This document shows, piece by piece, positions 24,376 to 31,774 of a stretch of 64,000 bases of DNA. Within the stretch, counting starts at the first letter, position 1; the number at the start of each line of letters is the position of its first letter. The DNA is from Dactylosporangium sp. AC04546. GTDB lineage: Bacteria > Actinomycetota > Actinomycetes > Mycobacteriales > Micromonosporaceae. The DNA is taken from contig NZ_JAHYSG010000010.1 of assembly GCF_022095675.1 (NCBI RefSeq), positions 1 to 64,000 of the forward strand. The letters run 5' to 3'. The notes under the pieces were generated by a model. It did no database searches. It saw nothing but the letters and a program-made list of their open reading frames with translations, and had not been told where the DNA came from. Made by a program: the position numbers and the translations under genes.

Positions 24376-25245
24376 TCATCCCTTGACGGCGCCGGAGGTG
24401 AGGCCCCGCATGAACTGGCGCTGGAAGCCCAGGAACGCGATGACCGACGGCAGCAGGGCCAGCAGCGCCGCGGCGAGCACCACGCCGACGCCGACCTGCT
24501 CGTCGGCGCGCAGGCTGCGCAGCGCGAGCGGCAGTGTGAACTGGGCGGAGTCCTGCGCGACGAGCAGCGGCAGCATGTACTGGTCCCAGATCATGTTGAA
24601 GCCGAAGATGCCGATGACACCGAGCGCCGGCCGGCACAGCGGCATGACGATGGACCAGAAGATGCGCAGGTCGCCGGCGCCGTCGAGGCGGGCGGCCTCT
24701 TCCAGCTCGACCGGGATCTCGCGCATGAACTCGGTCATCACGAGGATCGAGAACGCCCACGCGCCGACCGGCACGATCATGCCGACCAGGCTGCCGATGA
24801 GGTTGACGTGCACGACCGGCACGTCGGCGAGGACCAGCGACAGCGGGATCGCGAGGATCTCCTCGGGCAGCATCATCGTGGACAGGATCAGCAGGAACAC
24901 CAGCCGCATGCCGGGGAAGCGCTTGCGGGCCAGGGCGTACGCGGCGGAGATGCTCACCAGGATCTGCAGCAGCAGGCCCCCGCCGGCGACGATGAAGGAG
25001 TTGGTGAGGTACCGCAGCACGTCCTGGCGGAATGCGGCGCGGAAGTTGTCGAGCGTGAGGTCGCGCGGGATGATCGTCAGGCTGGACGGATCGTGGACCC
25101 CGCTGAACGAGCTGACCAGCAGGGCGAGCAGTGGGCCGGCGAAGACGAGCACCAGGGCGGTGTAGACGACGAACCGGACGACGCGGGCCGGTGCGCCGGG
25201 CAGGTCGGCGAAGCCGAGCGCCGTGTCGTGACGGGATGCCTTCAT
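24376..25245 (-). CDS. Carbohydrate ABC transporter permease (MalG-like)
   Basis: 289 residues with six hydrophobic segments and the EAA loop ELEEAARLDGAGDLRIFWSIVMPLCRP that docks the ATPase; ends with the family's GLTSGAVKG. Starts at ATG 25245 with an ATGA overlap to the first permease. It forms the membrane channel with the permease at 25242-26186 and the lipoprotein at 26186-27517. No ATPase gene is in this operon. Confidence 0.9.
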   Translation of the reverse strand: MKASRHDTALGFADLPGAPARVVRFVVYTALVLVFAGPLLALLVSSFSGVHDPSSLTIIPRDLTLDNFRAAFRQDVLRYLTNSFIVAGGGLLLQILVSISAAYALARKRFPGMRLVFLLILSTMMLPEEILAIPLSLVLADVPVVHVNLIGSLVGMIVPVGAWAFSILVMTEFMREIPVELEEAARLDGAGDLRIFWSIVMPLCRPALGVIGIFGFNMIWDQYMLPLLVAQDSAQFTLPLALRSLRADEQVGVGVVLAAALLALLPSVIAFLGFQRQFMRGLTSGAVKG

Positions 25246-26186
25246 CGTTCGGCCCTCCGGGACCGGGCGTACTGGACCGCGAGGGTGAGCACGACGGTGG
25301 CCAGCAGCAGCACGACGGAGCCGGCGGCGGCGACACCGAGCTCGTTGCGTTCCAGGCCGAGCTTGTAGATGAGCGTCATGAGCACCTCGGTCGAGCCGTT
25401 GGGGCCGCCGTTGGTGAGCAGGAAGATCTCGGTGAACACGCGCATCCCGCGGATCGCGGCGAGCGTGAAGAGGATCGCGAACACCGGCCGCAGCGCCGGG
25501 AACGTCACGTGCCACAGGCGCCGCCAGCCGCTGGCGCCGTCGACGGACGCCGCCTCGTAGAGTGTCCGGTCGACGCCCGCCAGGCCGGCGATGAAGATCA
25601 TCATGTCGTAGGGCGCACCGCGCCAGATGCCGACGGCCATGACCGACCACAGCGACGTGTCCTGGGAGTTGAGGAACTGCGACGGGCCGACGCCGACCCA
25701 GCCGAGGACCGTGTTGATCGCGCCGTCCGGGGCCGGGTAGTACAGGATCCGCCACACCTCGGCGACCACGGCCATCGCCGCGACGGTCGGCAGGAACACC
25801 GCGGTCCGCACGAACCACAGGCTCCTGGCCTGCCCCTCGACGAGCAGGGCGAGGACGAGGCCGATGACGATCGAGCCGGACGTCTGACCGACCGCGAGGA
25901 CGACCGTGTGCCAGATCGCGGCGAGGAACGTGTCGTCGGTGACGACCTCGCGGTAGTTGTCGGCGCCGACCCAGCGGTCGCCGAGGTACGGGCGCACCTC
26001 GTAGAAGCCCATCTCGATGGCGCGGGCCATCGGCACGAACTTGAACAGCGTGAAGAGGATCAATGCCGGGGCGAGAAACGCCCACGGGACGAGGCTCGCG
26101 CGCAGCCGGAAGGGGCGCCGCCTGCTGGGCGGCGCCGGGGCGGGAGCGCGACGCGCCCCCGCCCGGGGCGGGGCCAGGGCAGCCAT
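25242..26186 (-). CDS. Carbohydrate ABC transporter permease (MalF-like)
   Basis: 314 residues. An Ala/Pro/Arg-rich cytoplasmic N-terminus (~30 residues) precedes six hydrophobic segments; the EAA loop is LYEAASVDGASGWRRLWHVTFPALRP. The ATG at 26186 shares one base with the TGA of the binding-protein gene (TGATG), indicating translational coupling. Partner of the MalG-like permease immediately downstream. The likely substrate is a uronate, oligogalacturonide or aldarate, inferred only from the catabolic genes in the operon. Confidence 0.9.
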   Translation of the reverse strand: MAALAPPRAGARRAPAPAPPSRRRPFRLRASLVPWAFLAPALILFTLFKFVPMARAIEMGFYEVRPYLGDRWVGADNYREVVTDDTFLAAIWHTVVLAVGQTSGSIVIGLVLALLVEGQARSLWFVRTAVFLPTVAAMAVVAEVWRILYYPAPDGAINTVLGWVGVGPSQFLNSQDTSLWSVMAVGIWRGAPYDMMIFIAGLAGVDRTLYEAASVDGASGWRRLWHVTFPALRPVFAILFTLAAIRGMRVFTEIFLLTNGGPNGSTEVLMTLIYKLGLERNELGVAAAGSVVLLLATVVLTLAVQYARSRRAER

Positions 26187-27517
26187 CAGGCCGCCGCACC
26201 CTGCTTGGTCAGTTCCTGCTGGAACGTGTCGGCCAGCTTGGTGAGCTGCTGTTTCGTGTTGGAGGCGCAGTCGGCGACGATGGCGTTGATCGTGTCGGAG
26301 GACGCCTGGCGGAACGGTGTCCAGTCGGGCACGGCCGGCGTGTACCGCCCGACCTCCTTGTACACCTTGTCGAAGACGTCCCAGCGGGTGTCCTTGCGCA
26401 CCGAGGCGAGGGTCACCTGCGAGTTGACCGGCAACCGGACGATGTTGCCGTCGGTGTCGCCGGCCATGCCGATGGTCTGGCCCTCGACCGAGATCGCGAA
26501 CTCGGCGAACTTCTCCTGCCCGGCCTGGTTCTTCGAGCCGGCCATCAGGTAGATGTTCTCGCCCTCGGCGAGGGACGCGGACTTGCCGCTCGGGCCGGGC
26601 GGGGCCGGCAGTACCTCGTACTTGCCGGCGCCGAGGTTCTTGTCGAACCGGGCCATGTTGTACGGGCCGGTGAAGTAGATGCCGCCCTTGCCGGTCTCGA
26701 ACGCCGGGTGCGCCTGCGTGGTCTCCATCGTCACCGCGCCCGGCACGACGGTCTTGGCGACGCAGAACTGGGCCTTGAACCACTCGACGGCCGCGACCGA
26801 CTGGTCGCTCGCGATGGCCGGGGTGAACTTGCCGCCCTTGTCGGTGAAGTAGTCGCCGCCGGCGGCCCAGAGGAAGCTGGTGAGGTACCACGACATGTAG
26901 CCGCGCTTCGTCGAGCCGGGCACGACGTAGCCGTAGGTGTCGGCCTTGCCGTTGCCGTCGGGGTCCTTGGTGGTGAACGCGGTGGCGAGCGCGTCGAGGT
27001 CCGCCCACGACCTCGGCTGGGACAGGCCGAGCTTCTCGCGCCAGTCCTTACGGATGAACAGGGCGAACGACTGTGCGCTGTTGGGCACGCCGTAGAACTT
27101 GCCGTCGGCGCCCTTCGCGGCCTCCCAGGAGGCGGGGGTGAGCTTGTCCTGGCCGTCGATGCCGGCCCGGTCGACCTCGCGGACGATGCCCTGCTTGACG
27201 AGCAGGCCGAGCTGCGCGGTGTCGTTGATGACGATGTCGGGCAGCTGCTTCTGCGCGGCGGCCTGCTGCAGCTTGGTCTCGAAGTCGTCGAAGAGCGCGG
27301 TCACGTGGGTGGGCACGCCGGAGCGCTCGGTGAACTTGGCGGCGAGTTCCTTGGTGGTCTTCTCGGTGTTGGAGCCCGGGGGCTTGCGCACCCAGATCTC
27401 CAGCTGTGCACCCGGGTCCTGGTCCTTGGCGGGGGCCGCTCCTGAGCCGCACGCGGCGAGCACGGCCGCGAACGCGAGTGTGGCGACAAGTCTGAGCGAG
27501 GGGTGCCGTCCAGACAC
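26186..27517 (-). CDS. Sugar ABC transporter substrate-binding lipoprotein
   Basis: 443 residues starting at GTG 27517 with AGGAGG nearby. The signal peptide ends in the lipobox VLAACGSG, so the protein is anchored in the outer leaflet of the membrane. The rest is a family 1 solute-binding protein (LEIWVRKPPGSNTEKTTKELAAKFTE, PDIVINDTAQLG, YGVPNSAQSFALFIRKDW). It is the first gene of the seven-gene operon that runs to 19844. A GTC(T/C)ACATATGTGGAC palindrome lies 14 nt upstream of the start, placing its transcription under an IclR-type regulator. Confidence 0.92.
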   Translation of the reverse strand: MSGRHPSLRLVATLAFAAVLAACGSGAAPAKDQDPGAQLEIWVRKPPGSNTEKTTKELAAKFTERSGVPTHVTALFDDFETKLQQAAAQKQLPDIVINDTAQLGLLVKQGIVREVDRAGIDGQDKLTPASWEAAKGADGKFYGVPNSAQSFALFIRKDWREKLGLSQPRSWADLDALATAFTTKDPDGNGKADTYGYVVPGSTKRGYMSWYLTSFLWAAGGDYFTDKGGKFTPAIASDQSVAAVEWFKAQFCVAKTVVPGAVTMETTQAHPAFETGKGGIYFTGPYNMARFDKNLGAGKYEVLPAPPGPSGKSASLAEGENIYLMAGSKNQAGQEKFAEFAISVEGQTIGMAGDTDGNIVRLPVNSQVTLASVRKDTRWDVFDKVYKEVGRYTPAVPDWTPFRQASSDTINAIVADCASNTKQQLTKLADTFQQELTKQGAAA

Positions 27518-27530
27518 TGCCTTGCCTCCT

Positions 27531-27546
27531 GTCTACATATGTGGAC
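27531..27546. promoter_or_regulatory. Palindromic operator in front of uronate transport operon and iclR
   Basis: GTCTACATATGTGGAC, a 16-bp inverted repeat with a single mismatched pair, lies between the divergent binding-protein gene (27517) and iclR (27619). The related sequence GTACATGTG follows at 27554-27562. The same core TCCACATATGTGGA recurs before the uronate dehydrogenase gene (29345-29358). Binding by the adjacent IclR protein is inferred. Confidence 0.6.
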
Positions 27547-27618
27547 ACCATCCGTACATGTGAAAGCGCGCAGTCACAAGTTAGCGTCCTGTAACATGAC
27601 CGTCAACACAGTGAAGAC

Positions 27619-28443
27619 ATGGGATTGGCGGTCGTCATGGCAGGCAAGCGCCGGGAGGCGAGCGAGGAACACACCGCGGCGGAGACCTCGCCGGTCAAGT
27701 CAGCGGAGCGGACCGTGCGGATCCTGGAGACCCTCGCCGCGTCGCCGACCCGGCTCACGATCGCCGAGCTGCAGGAGAAGATGGGCTACCCGCGCTCCAG
27801 CCTGCACGCGCTCATCCGCACGCTGCGCGAGATGAAGTGGGTCGAGGCCGACCCGAGCGGCCTCGCGTTCGGCGTCGGGCCGCACGCCCTGCTGTCCGGC
27901 ACCGCCTACCTCGACCGCGACCCGGCGCTCTCCCTCGCCTACGAGACCCTGGAGGATCTGCGCGCCGAGCTCGGCTACACGATGCACTACGCCCGTCGCG
28001 ACGACGCCCACGTGCTCTACCTGGCCAGCCGCGAGTCCCGCGGCGGCGCGTCGGTCGTGCCGCGCGTCGGGCGCCGCCTGCCGGCCCACGTCACCGCGCT
28101 CGGCCAGTGCCTGCTGTCCTGCCTGACCCACGACGAGGTCGACGCGGTCCTGCCCGAGCGCCTCGAGGCGCTGACCGCGAACACGATCACCGACCGCGCG
28201 ACGCTGTACGCCGAGCTCGACGCGGTGCGGGCCCGGGGCTGGGCGTTCGAGCGCGAGCAGGGCACCGAGGGGGTGGCCTGCATCGCCGTCCCGCTCGACT
28301 ACCGCATCCCGGCGACGGATGCGATCAGCTGCTCGATGCCGGCGAAGCTCGCCGACGCCGACGAGATCGACCGGGTGGCGACCGCCCTGCTGCGCCACAC
28401 CAGCCTCCTCGCCGCCACGCTGCGCCGGGCGGGGATTCGCTGA
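27619..28443 (+). CDS. IclR family transcriptional regulator (KdgR-like role)
   Basis: 274 residues (268 if ATG 27637 is used; neither start has a strong ribosome site). The N-terminal winged HTH is KSAERTVRILETLAASPTRLTIAELQEKMGYPRSSLHALIRTLREMKWVE in outline, followed by the GAF-like IclR effector domain (DDAHVLYLASRES, RLPAHVTALGQCLLSCL, GTEGVACIAVPL). It diverges from the transporter/glucarate operon across a palindrome and lies next to uronate dehydrogenase, so regulation of uronate catabolism is likely, with a pathway intermediate as effector. The stop codon falls in the first copy of a 15-bp tandem repeat. Confidence 0.88.
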   Translation: MGLAVVMAGKRREASEEHTAAETSPVKSAERTVRILETLAASPTRLTIAELQEKMGYPRSSLHALIRTLREMKWVEADPSGLAFGVGPHALLSGTAYLDRDPALSLAYETLEDLRAELGYTMHYARRDDAHVLYLASRESRGGASVVPRVGRRLPAHVTALGQCLLSCLTHDEVDAVLPERLEALTANTITDRATLYAELDAVRARGWAFEREQGTEGVACIAVPLDYRIPATDAISCSMPAKLADADEIDRVATALLRHTSLLAATLRRAGIR

Positions 28444-28500
28444 GCAGAGATTCGCTCAGCGGAGATTCGCTCAGCGGAGATTCGCTCAGCGGAGATTCGC
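28434..28500. repeat. 15-bp tandem repeat joining two convergent stop codons
   Basis: Four and a half copies of GATTCGCTCAGCGGA start at 28434, 28449, 28464, 28479 and 28494. The first copy differs (CTGAGCAGA) and its TGA is the stop of iclR; the last runs into the TAG region shared with the stop of uronate dehydrogenase. Read in the iclR frame the unit encodes IRSAE, and without the TGA the frame would continue to a TAG at 28501. Confidence 0.9.
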
Positions 28501-29318
28501 TAGCCCGAGCGGCGCCGGCCCAGGGGGATCGCGCACCACGGACCGCCGACGCGGCGCAGCTCGGGGTCGCCGGCCGGGTCGGGCTCGCCGTGCCGGGCGA
28601 CGAGCCCGGCCCGGAACCGCTCCGCGTCGTCCTGCGGGAAGTACCCGATCGCCTCGCCCTCGGCCAGTGAGCACCATCGGCCGGTGTTGCGGCTGATGCC
28701 CCACACGATCCGGTACCCCGGCTCCGCCACCGCCAGGCACGCCTCGACGAGGCGCGCGCCGTCGTCCGGCGACAACCACATCGACAGCCCGCGCAGTCCC
28801 GGCGGGGCCGCCACCCACAGCCCGATGCGCAGACACAGCACGTCCATCCCGAACCGGTCCGCGTAGAGCCGCCCGGCCAGCTCGCCGGCGGCCTTGCTCC
28901 AGCCGTACATCGTGTCGGGGCGGCCCGGGATGTCGGCCGGCACCTCCGTGCGCCCGGCGACGTCCTCGAACCCGACGGCGTGGTTCGAGGAGGCGAGCAC
29001 GACCCGGCGCACACCGGCCAGCCGAGCCCCCTCCAGCACGCAGAACGTGCCGTAGGCGTTGACCCGCAGCACGTTGTCGACCGTGTCCTCCTTGGCCAGC
29101 CCGCCGAGGTGCACGACGGCGTCGACGTCCTTGCAGGCCAGGGTCATCGCCTCGGGGTCGTCGACACTCGCGACGACGACCTCCTCCTCCCCCGCGCCCT
29201 CGACCGGACCGGCCGCGCGCAGGTCGAGCAGCCGGAGCACCCGGCCGGGCCGCGCCAGGCGCGGCCGCAGCAGCGCCGCGACCTTCCCCGCGCCGCCGGT
29301 GATCAGAATGCGCCGCAC
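28500..29318 (-). CDS. udh: Uronate dehydrogenase (SDR)
   Basis: 272 residues from GTG 29318, which has AGGAGG just upstream; an ATG at 29351 is inside the operator palindrome and is rejected. The extended-SDR Rossmann motif is ILITGGAGKV, followed by DVDAVVHLGG, VVLASSNHAVGFE and YGWSKAAGE (catalytic Tyr/Lys), all close to the wording of bacterial uronate dehydrogenases, as is WLSPDDGARL and VWGISRNTGRWCS. It oxidises D-galacturonate/glucuronate at C1 with NAD to the aldarolactone, feeding glucarate/galactarate dehydratase. It stands opposite iclR with convergent ends. Confidence 0.88.
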   Translation of the reverse strand: MRRILITGGAGKVAALLRPRLARPGRVLRLLDLRAAGPVEGAGEEEVVVASVDDPEAMTLACKDVDAVVHLGGLAKEDTVDNVLRVNAYGTFCVLEGARLAGVRRVVLASSNHAVGFEDVAGRTEVPADIPGRPDTMYGWSKAAGELAGRLYADRFGMDVLCLRIGLWVAAPPGLRGLSMWLSPDDGARLVEACLAVAEPGYRIVWGISRNTGRWCSLAEGEAIGYFPQDDAERFRAGLVARHGEPDPAGDPELRRVGGPWCAIPLGRRRSG

Positions 29319-29344
29319 TCCGCCTCCTATGCCCCATCTGTCCG

Positions 29345-29358
29345 TCCACATATGTGGA
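29345..29358. promoter_or_regulatory. Perfect palindromic operator TCCACATATGTGGA
   Basis: A perfect 14-bp inverted repeat, extendable to GTCCACATATGTGGAT, lies between uronate dehydrogenase (start 29318, minus) and the secreted lyase-like gene (start 29451, plus). It is the best copy of the motif also seen at 27531 and, in half, at 33486. Confidence 0.65.
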
Positions 29359-29383
29359 TTGCAAACTCAATCACGGACGCCTA

Positions 29384-29412
29384 TTGACGTGCTGGACGCC
29401 GTTCACTTTACT
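29384..29412 (+). promoter_or_regulatory. Candidate promoter of the secreted beta-helix enzyme
   Basis: TTGACG (29384-29389), a 17-nt spacer and TTTACT (29407-29412) precede the gene by 38 nt, in an unusually AT-rich stretch. The -35 is near-consensus; the -10 is weak. The upstream palindrome would allow activation or repression. Confidence 0.4.
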
Positions 29413-29450
29413 AGCGCATTACTGAGCTGTTAAGAGACCCGGAGGTATCG

Positions 29451-31766
29451 ATGCTCCGAAGATCCCTCGTCCTTCCCGCGGCCGCTGTGGTGCTGGCCTC
29501 GGCGACCGTGGTGTACCTCGCCCAGACCTCGAACGCGCAGGCCGGCCCGGGTGCGCTCACGGCGCTGAACCTGTCGGCGGCGAACCGGCGCGCACCGGTC
29601 GCCGGGCTCTACGACTGGAGCAGGGCCGGCTACCGCGGCGGGGCCGACCTGCCGGGCGCCGCCGACGTCAACCCAAGCGCGGCGTGCCAGATCACGCCCG
29701 CCGAACTCGACTCGCAGTACGGCGTCCGCCCCGACGACGGCGTGGACGACACCGCCGGCATCCAGGCCGCGATCGACGCGATCAAGTCGGGCTGCAGCCC
29801 GTCGGCCTCGTACGCGAAACTGAGCCTGCTGTCGTTCCCGGCCGGCACGCTGAACGTCTCCCACGAGATCCACGTCGACGCCGACTACCTGATCCTGCGC
29901 GGCGCCGGGGCCGACACCACCCGCCTCGTCTACCGGCCCGACGCCAACACCGCCTACGACACCCTCACCGCCGACGGGTCGGACTGGGACGAGGACGGCA
30001 TGACGTCCGGGCAGGGCACCGGCGGCTGGCTGTGGCCCGGACGCGGGATGTTCCGGGTGCAGTCCCGGGGCGTGCACTCGTCCTACGCCGCCGACTACGC
30101 CGCCGCGCCCGCCAACCGCAAGGACATCTTCGAGGGCACCGTCAACGTCCACTGGAAGGCGGGCGTCGCGCTGCGCGCCAAGCCCGGCGACACCGGCTTC
30201 GCCGCGCGTACCGGCGACCGCACCATCTACCTCGCCAGTTCGGGTTCGCTGTCGAACCTCACCGTCGGCGGGCTGGTGAACGTCCGCGCCGCCAACACGG
30301 TCAACTTCTACGCCCAGCAGAACATCGTGCCCGCCGACGGCACGCTGCTCAACCAGCACATGCGCCAGCAGATGTTCACCGTCACCGCGGTCGACACCAC
30401 GAACCGGACCGTCACCGTCGACAAGCCCCTGGAGTACGACGTCCCCGTCGACTCGATCTCGGACGGGTCACCCGCGATCGGTGGCACCACCTACGTCTCG
30501 CGGGTGTCGCCGATCGTCGACCCGGTCGTCGGCGTCGGCTTCGAGAACCTGTCCTTCACCCAGGACATGCCGGGCCTGGACCGGGCCGGCGCGACGCACA
30601 ACTACGGCAACATGGCGCCCGCCTACGAGATGCACGGCATCGTCTTCAAATGGGCGGCCGACTCGTGGGTGAAGGGCGTCCGCGCGGAGATGACCGGATC
30701 GCACCCGATCGTCACCGAGGAGGCCTACCACCTGCAGATCGTGAACAACGAGCTCGACGGCGCCTGGAACAAGGGCAAGGGCGGCAACGGGTACTTCCGC
30801 GGCTCGCGCGTCTGGGACTCGCTGTACGCCGGCAACACCTCGCGCAACCTGCGCCACTTCACCTTCCAGTGGTCGGCGTCGGGCAACGTGGTCATCGGCA
30901 ACGACTTCGACTCCGACCTCAACCTGCACGGCGGGTGGGAGCGCAACAACCTGTTCGAGAACAACACCGTCGCCGTCCCCTACGAGCACCGCTCGGCCAG
31001 CTGTACGGCGAACTGCGGCGAGGAGGGCGGCGGCACGCCCGACGCGTCGACCTGGTTCCCGATCTGGTGGGCGGCCGGCAAGAAGGCCGTCAAGTGGTCC
31101 GGCTCGTCCGGCCCGCGCAACACCTTCTTCCGCAACACCATGACCAAGCAGGTCACCGCCGGAGCCGGCTACACGTCGTACTACGGCGACCGGCAACGCG
31201 TCCACCAGTTCGGCTGGAACGGCACCGGCTGGCAGCACCTCGACGTCGGCGGCGTACCGATCGCCGACTGGGCCGGCAACGAGCAGCGCGACTACACCGG
31301 CGGGCACGGCGTCGACGCGACGAAGACCGACGCCGGGCAGTCGCTGTTCCTGCTGTCGCTGACCGGCGCACCGAGCTCGCCACCGCCGTCGTCGTCACCT
31401 TCACCGTCGTCGTCGCCCTCGTCGTCGCCCTCGTCGTCGCCGTCGTCGTCACCGCCCGCCGGCGGGTGCCTGAGCGCCGCCTTCGCGCAGACGTCGACGT
31501 GGTCGAGCGGGTACGGCGCCGACTACGTCATCACCAACCGCTGCGCCACGGCCACGACCACCTGGACGGTCGAGTTCGACCTGCCGGCCGGGACCACGGT
31601 GTCGAACTCGTGGAGCTCGGTGCGCACCCGCAGCGGGCAGCACTACACGTTCACCAACGTCTCGTACAACGGGGACATCGCGCCGGGGAAGTCGGAGGAC
31701 TTCGGGTTCAACGCCAGCGGCACCGGACTCCCCCTCAACTGCCGCGTCAACGGCCTGCCCTGCTGA
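29451..31766 (+). CDS. Secreted right-handed beta-helix polysaccharide lyase/hydrolase-like enzyme with CBM2
   Basis: 771 residues; ATG 29451 follows GGAGGT. A signal peptide (~1-31, LVLPAAAVVLASATVVYLAQTS) is followed by a Pectate_lyase_3-like start (GVRPDDGVDDTAGIQAAIDAI...LSFPAGTLNVSHEIHVDADYLILRGAG) and a long beta-helix with repeated N-rich turns (HLQIVNNELDG, NLRHFTFQWSASGNVVIGND). A linker of SSSPS repeats (~645-668) leads to a C-terminal CBM2 cellulose-binding module (CLSAAFAQTSTWSSGYGADY ... LNCRVNGLPC). The catalytic domain is not one I can assign to a numbered CAZy family. With uronate catabolism next door, plant cell-wall pectin is the likely target. Confidence 0.85.
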   Translation: MLRRSLVLPAAAVVLASATVVYLAQTSNAQAGPGALTALNLSAANRRAPVAGLYDWSRAGYRGGADLPGAADVNPSAACQITPAELDSQYGVRPDDGVDDTAGIQAAIDAIKSGCSPSASYAKLSLLSFPAGTLNVSHEIHVDADYLILRGAGADTTRLVYRPDANTAYDTLTADGSDWDEDGMTSGQGTGGWLWPGRGMFRVQSRGVHSSYAADYAAAPANRKDIFEGTVNVHWKAGVALRAKPGDTGFAARTGDRTIYLASSGSLSNLTVGGLVNVRAANTVNFYAQQNIVPADGTLLNQHMRQQMFTVTAVDTTNRTVTVDKPLEYDVPVDSISDGSPAIGGTTYVSRVSPIVDPVVGVGFENLSFTQDMPGLDRAGATHNYGNMAPAYEMHGIVFKWAADSWVKGVRAEMTGSHPIVTEEAYHLQIVNNELDGAWNKGKGGNGYFRGSRVWDSLYAGNTSRNLRHFTFQWSASGNVVIGNDFDSDLNLHGGWERNNLFENNTVAVPYEHRSASCTANCGEEGGGTPDASTWFPIWWAAGKKAVKWSGSSGPRNTFFRNTMTKQVTAGAGYTSYYGDRQRVHQFGWNGTGWQHLDVGGVPIADWAGNEQRDYTGGHGVDATKTDAGQSLFLLSLTGAPSSPPPSSSPSPSSSPSSSPSSSPSSSPPAGGCLSAAFAQTSTWSSGYGADYVITNRCATATTTWTVEFDLPAGTTVSNSWSSVRTRSGQHYTFTNVSYNGDIAPGKSEDFGFNASGTGLPLNCRVNGLPC

Positions 31767-31774
31767 GGACGACC

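Noticed and set aside
28434..28500. CRISPR-like array
   Set aside because: The units are 15 bp and contiguous, without spacers, and no cas genes are present; it is a minisatellite.
31380..31455. Triplet repeat (TCG/CCG) as an unstable repeat element
   Set aside because: It encodes the Ser/Pro interdomain linker typical of CBM-bearing exoenzymes.
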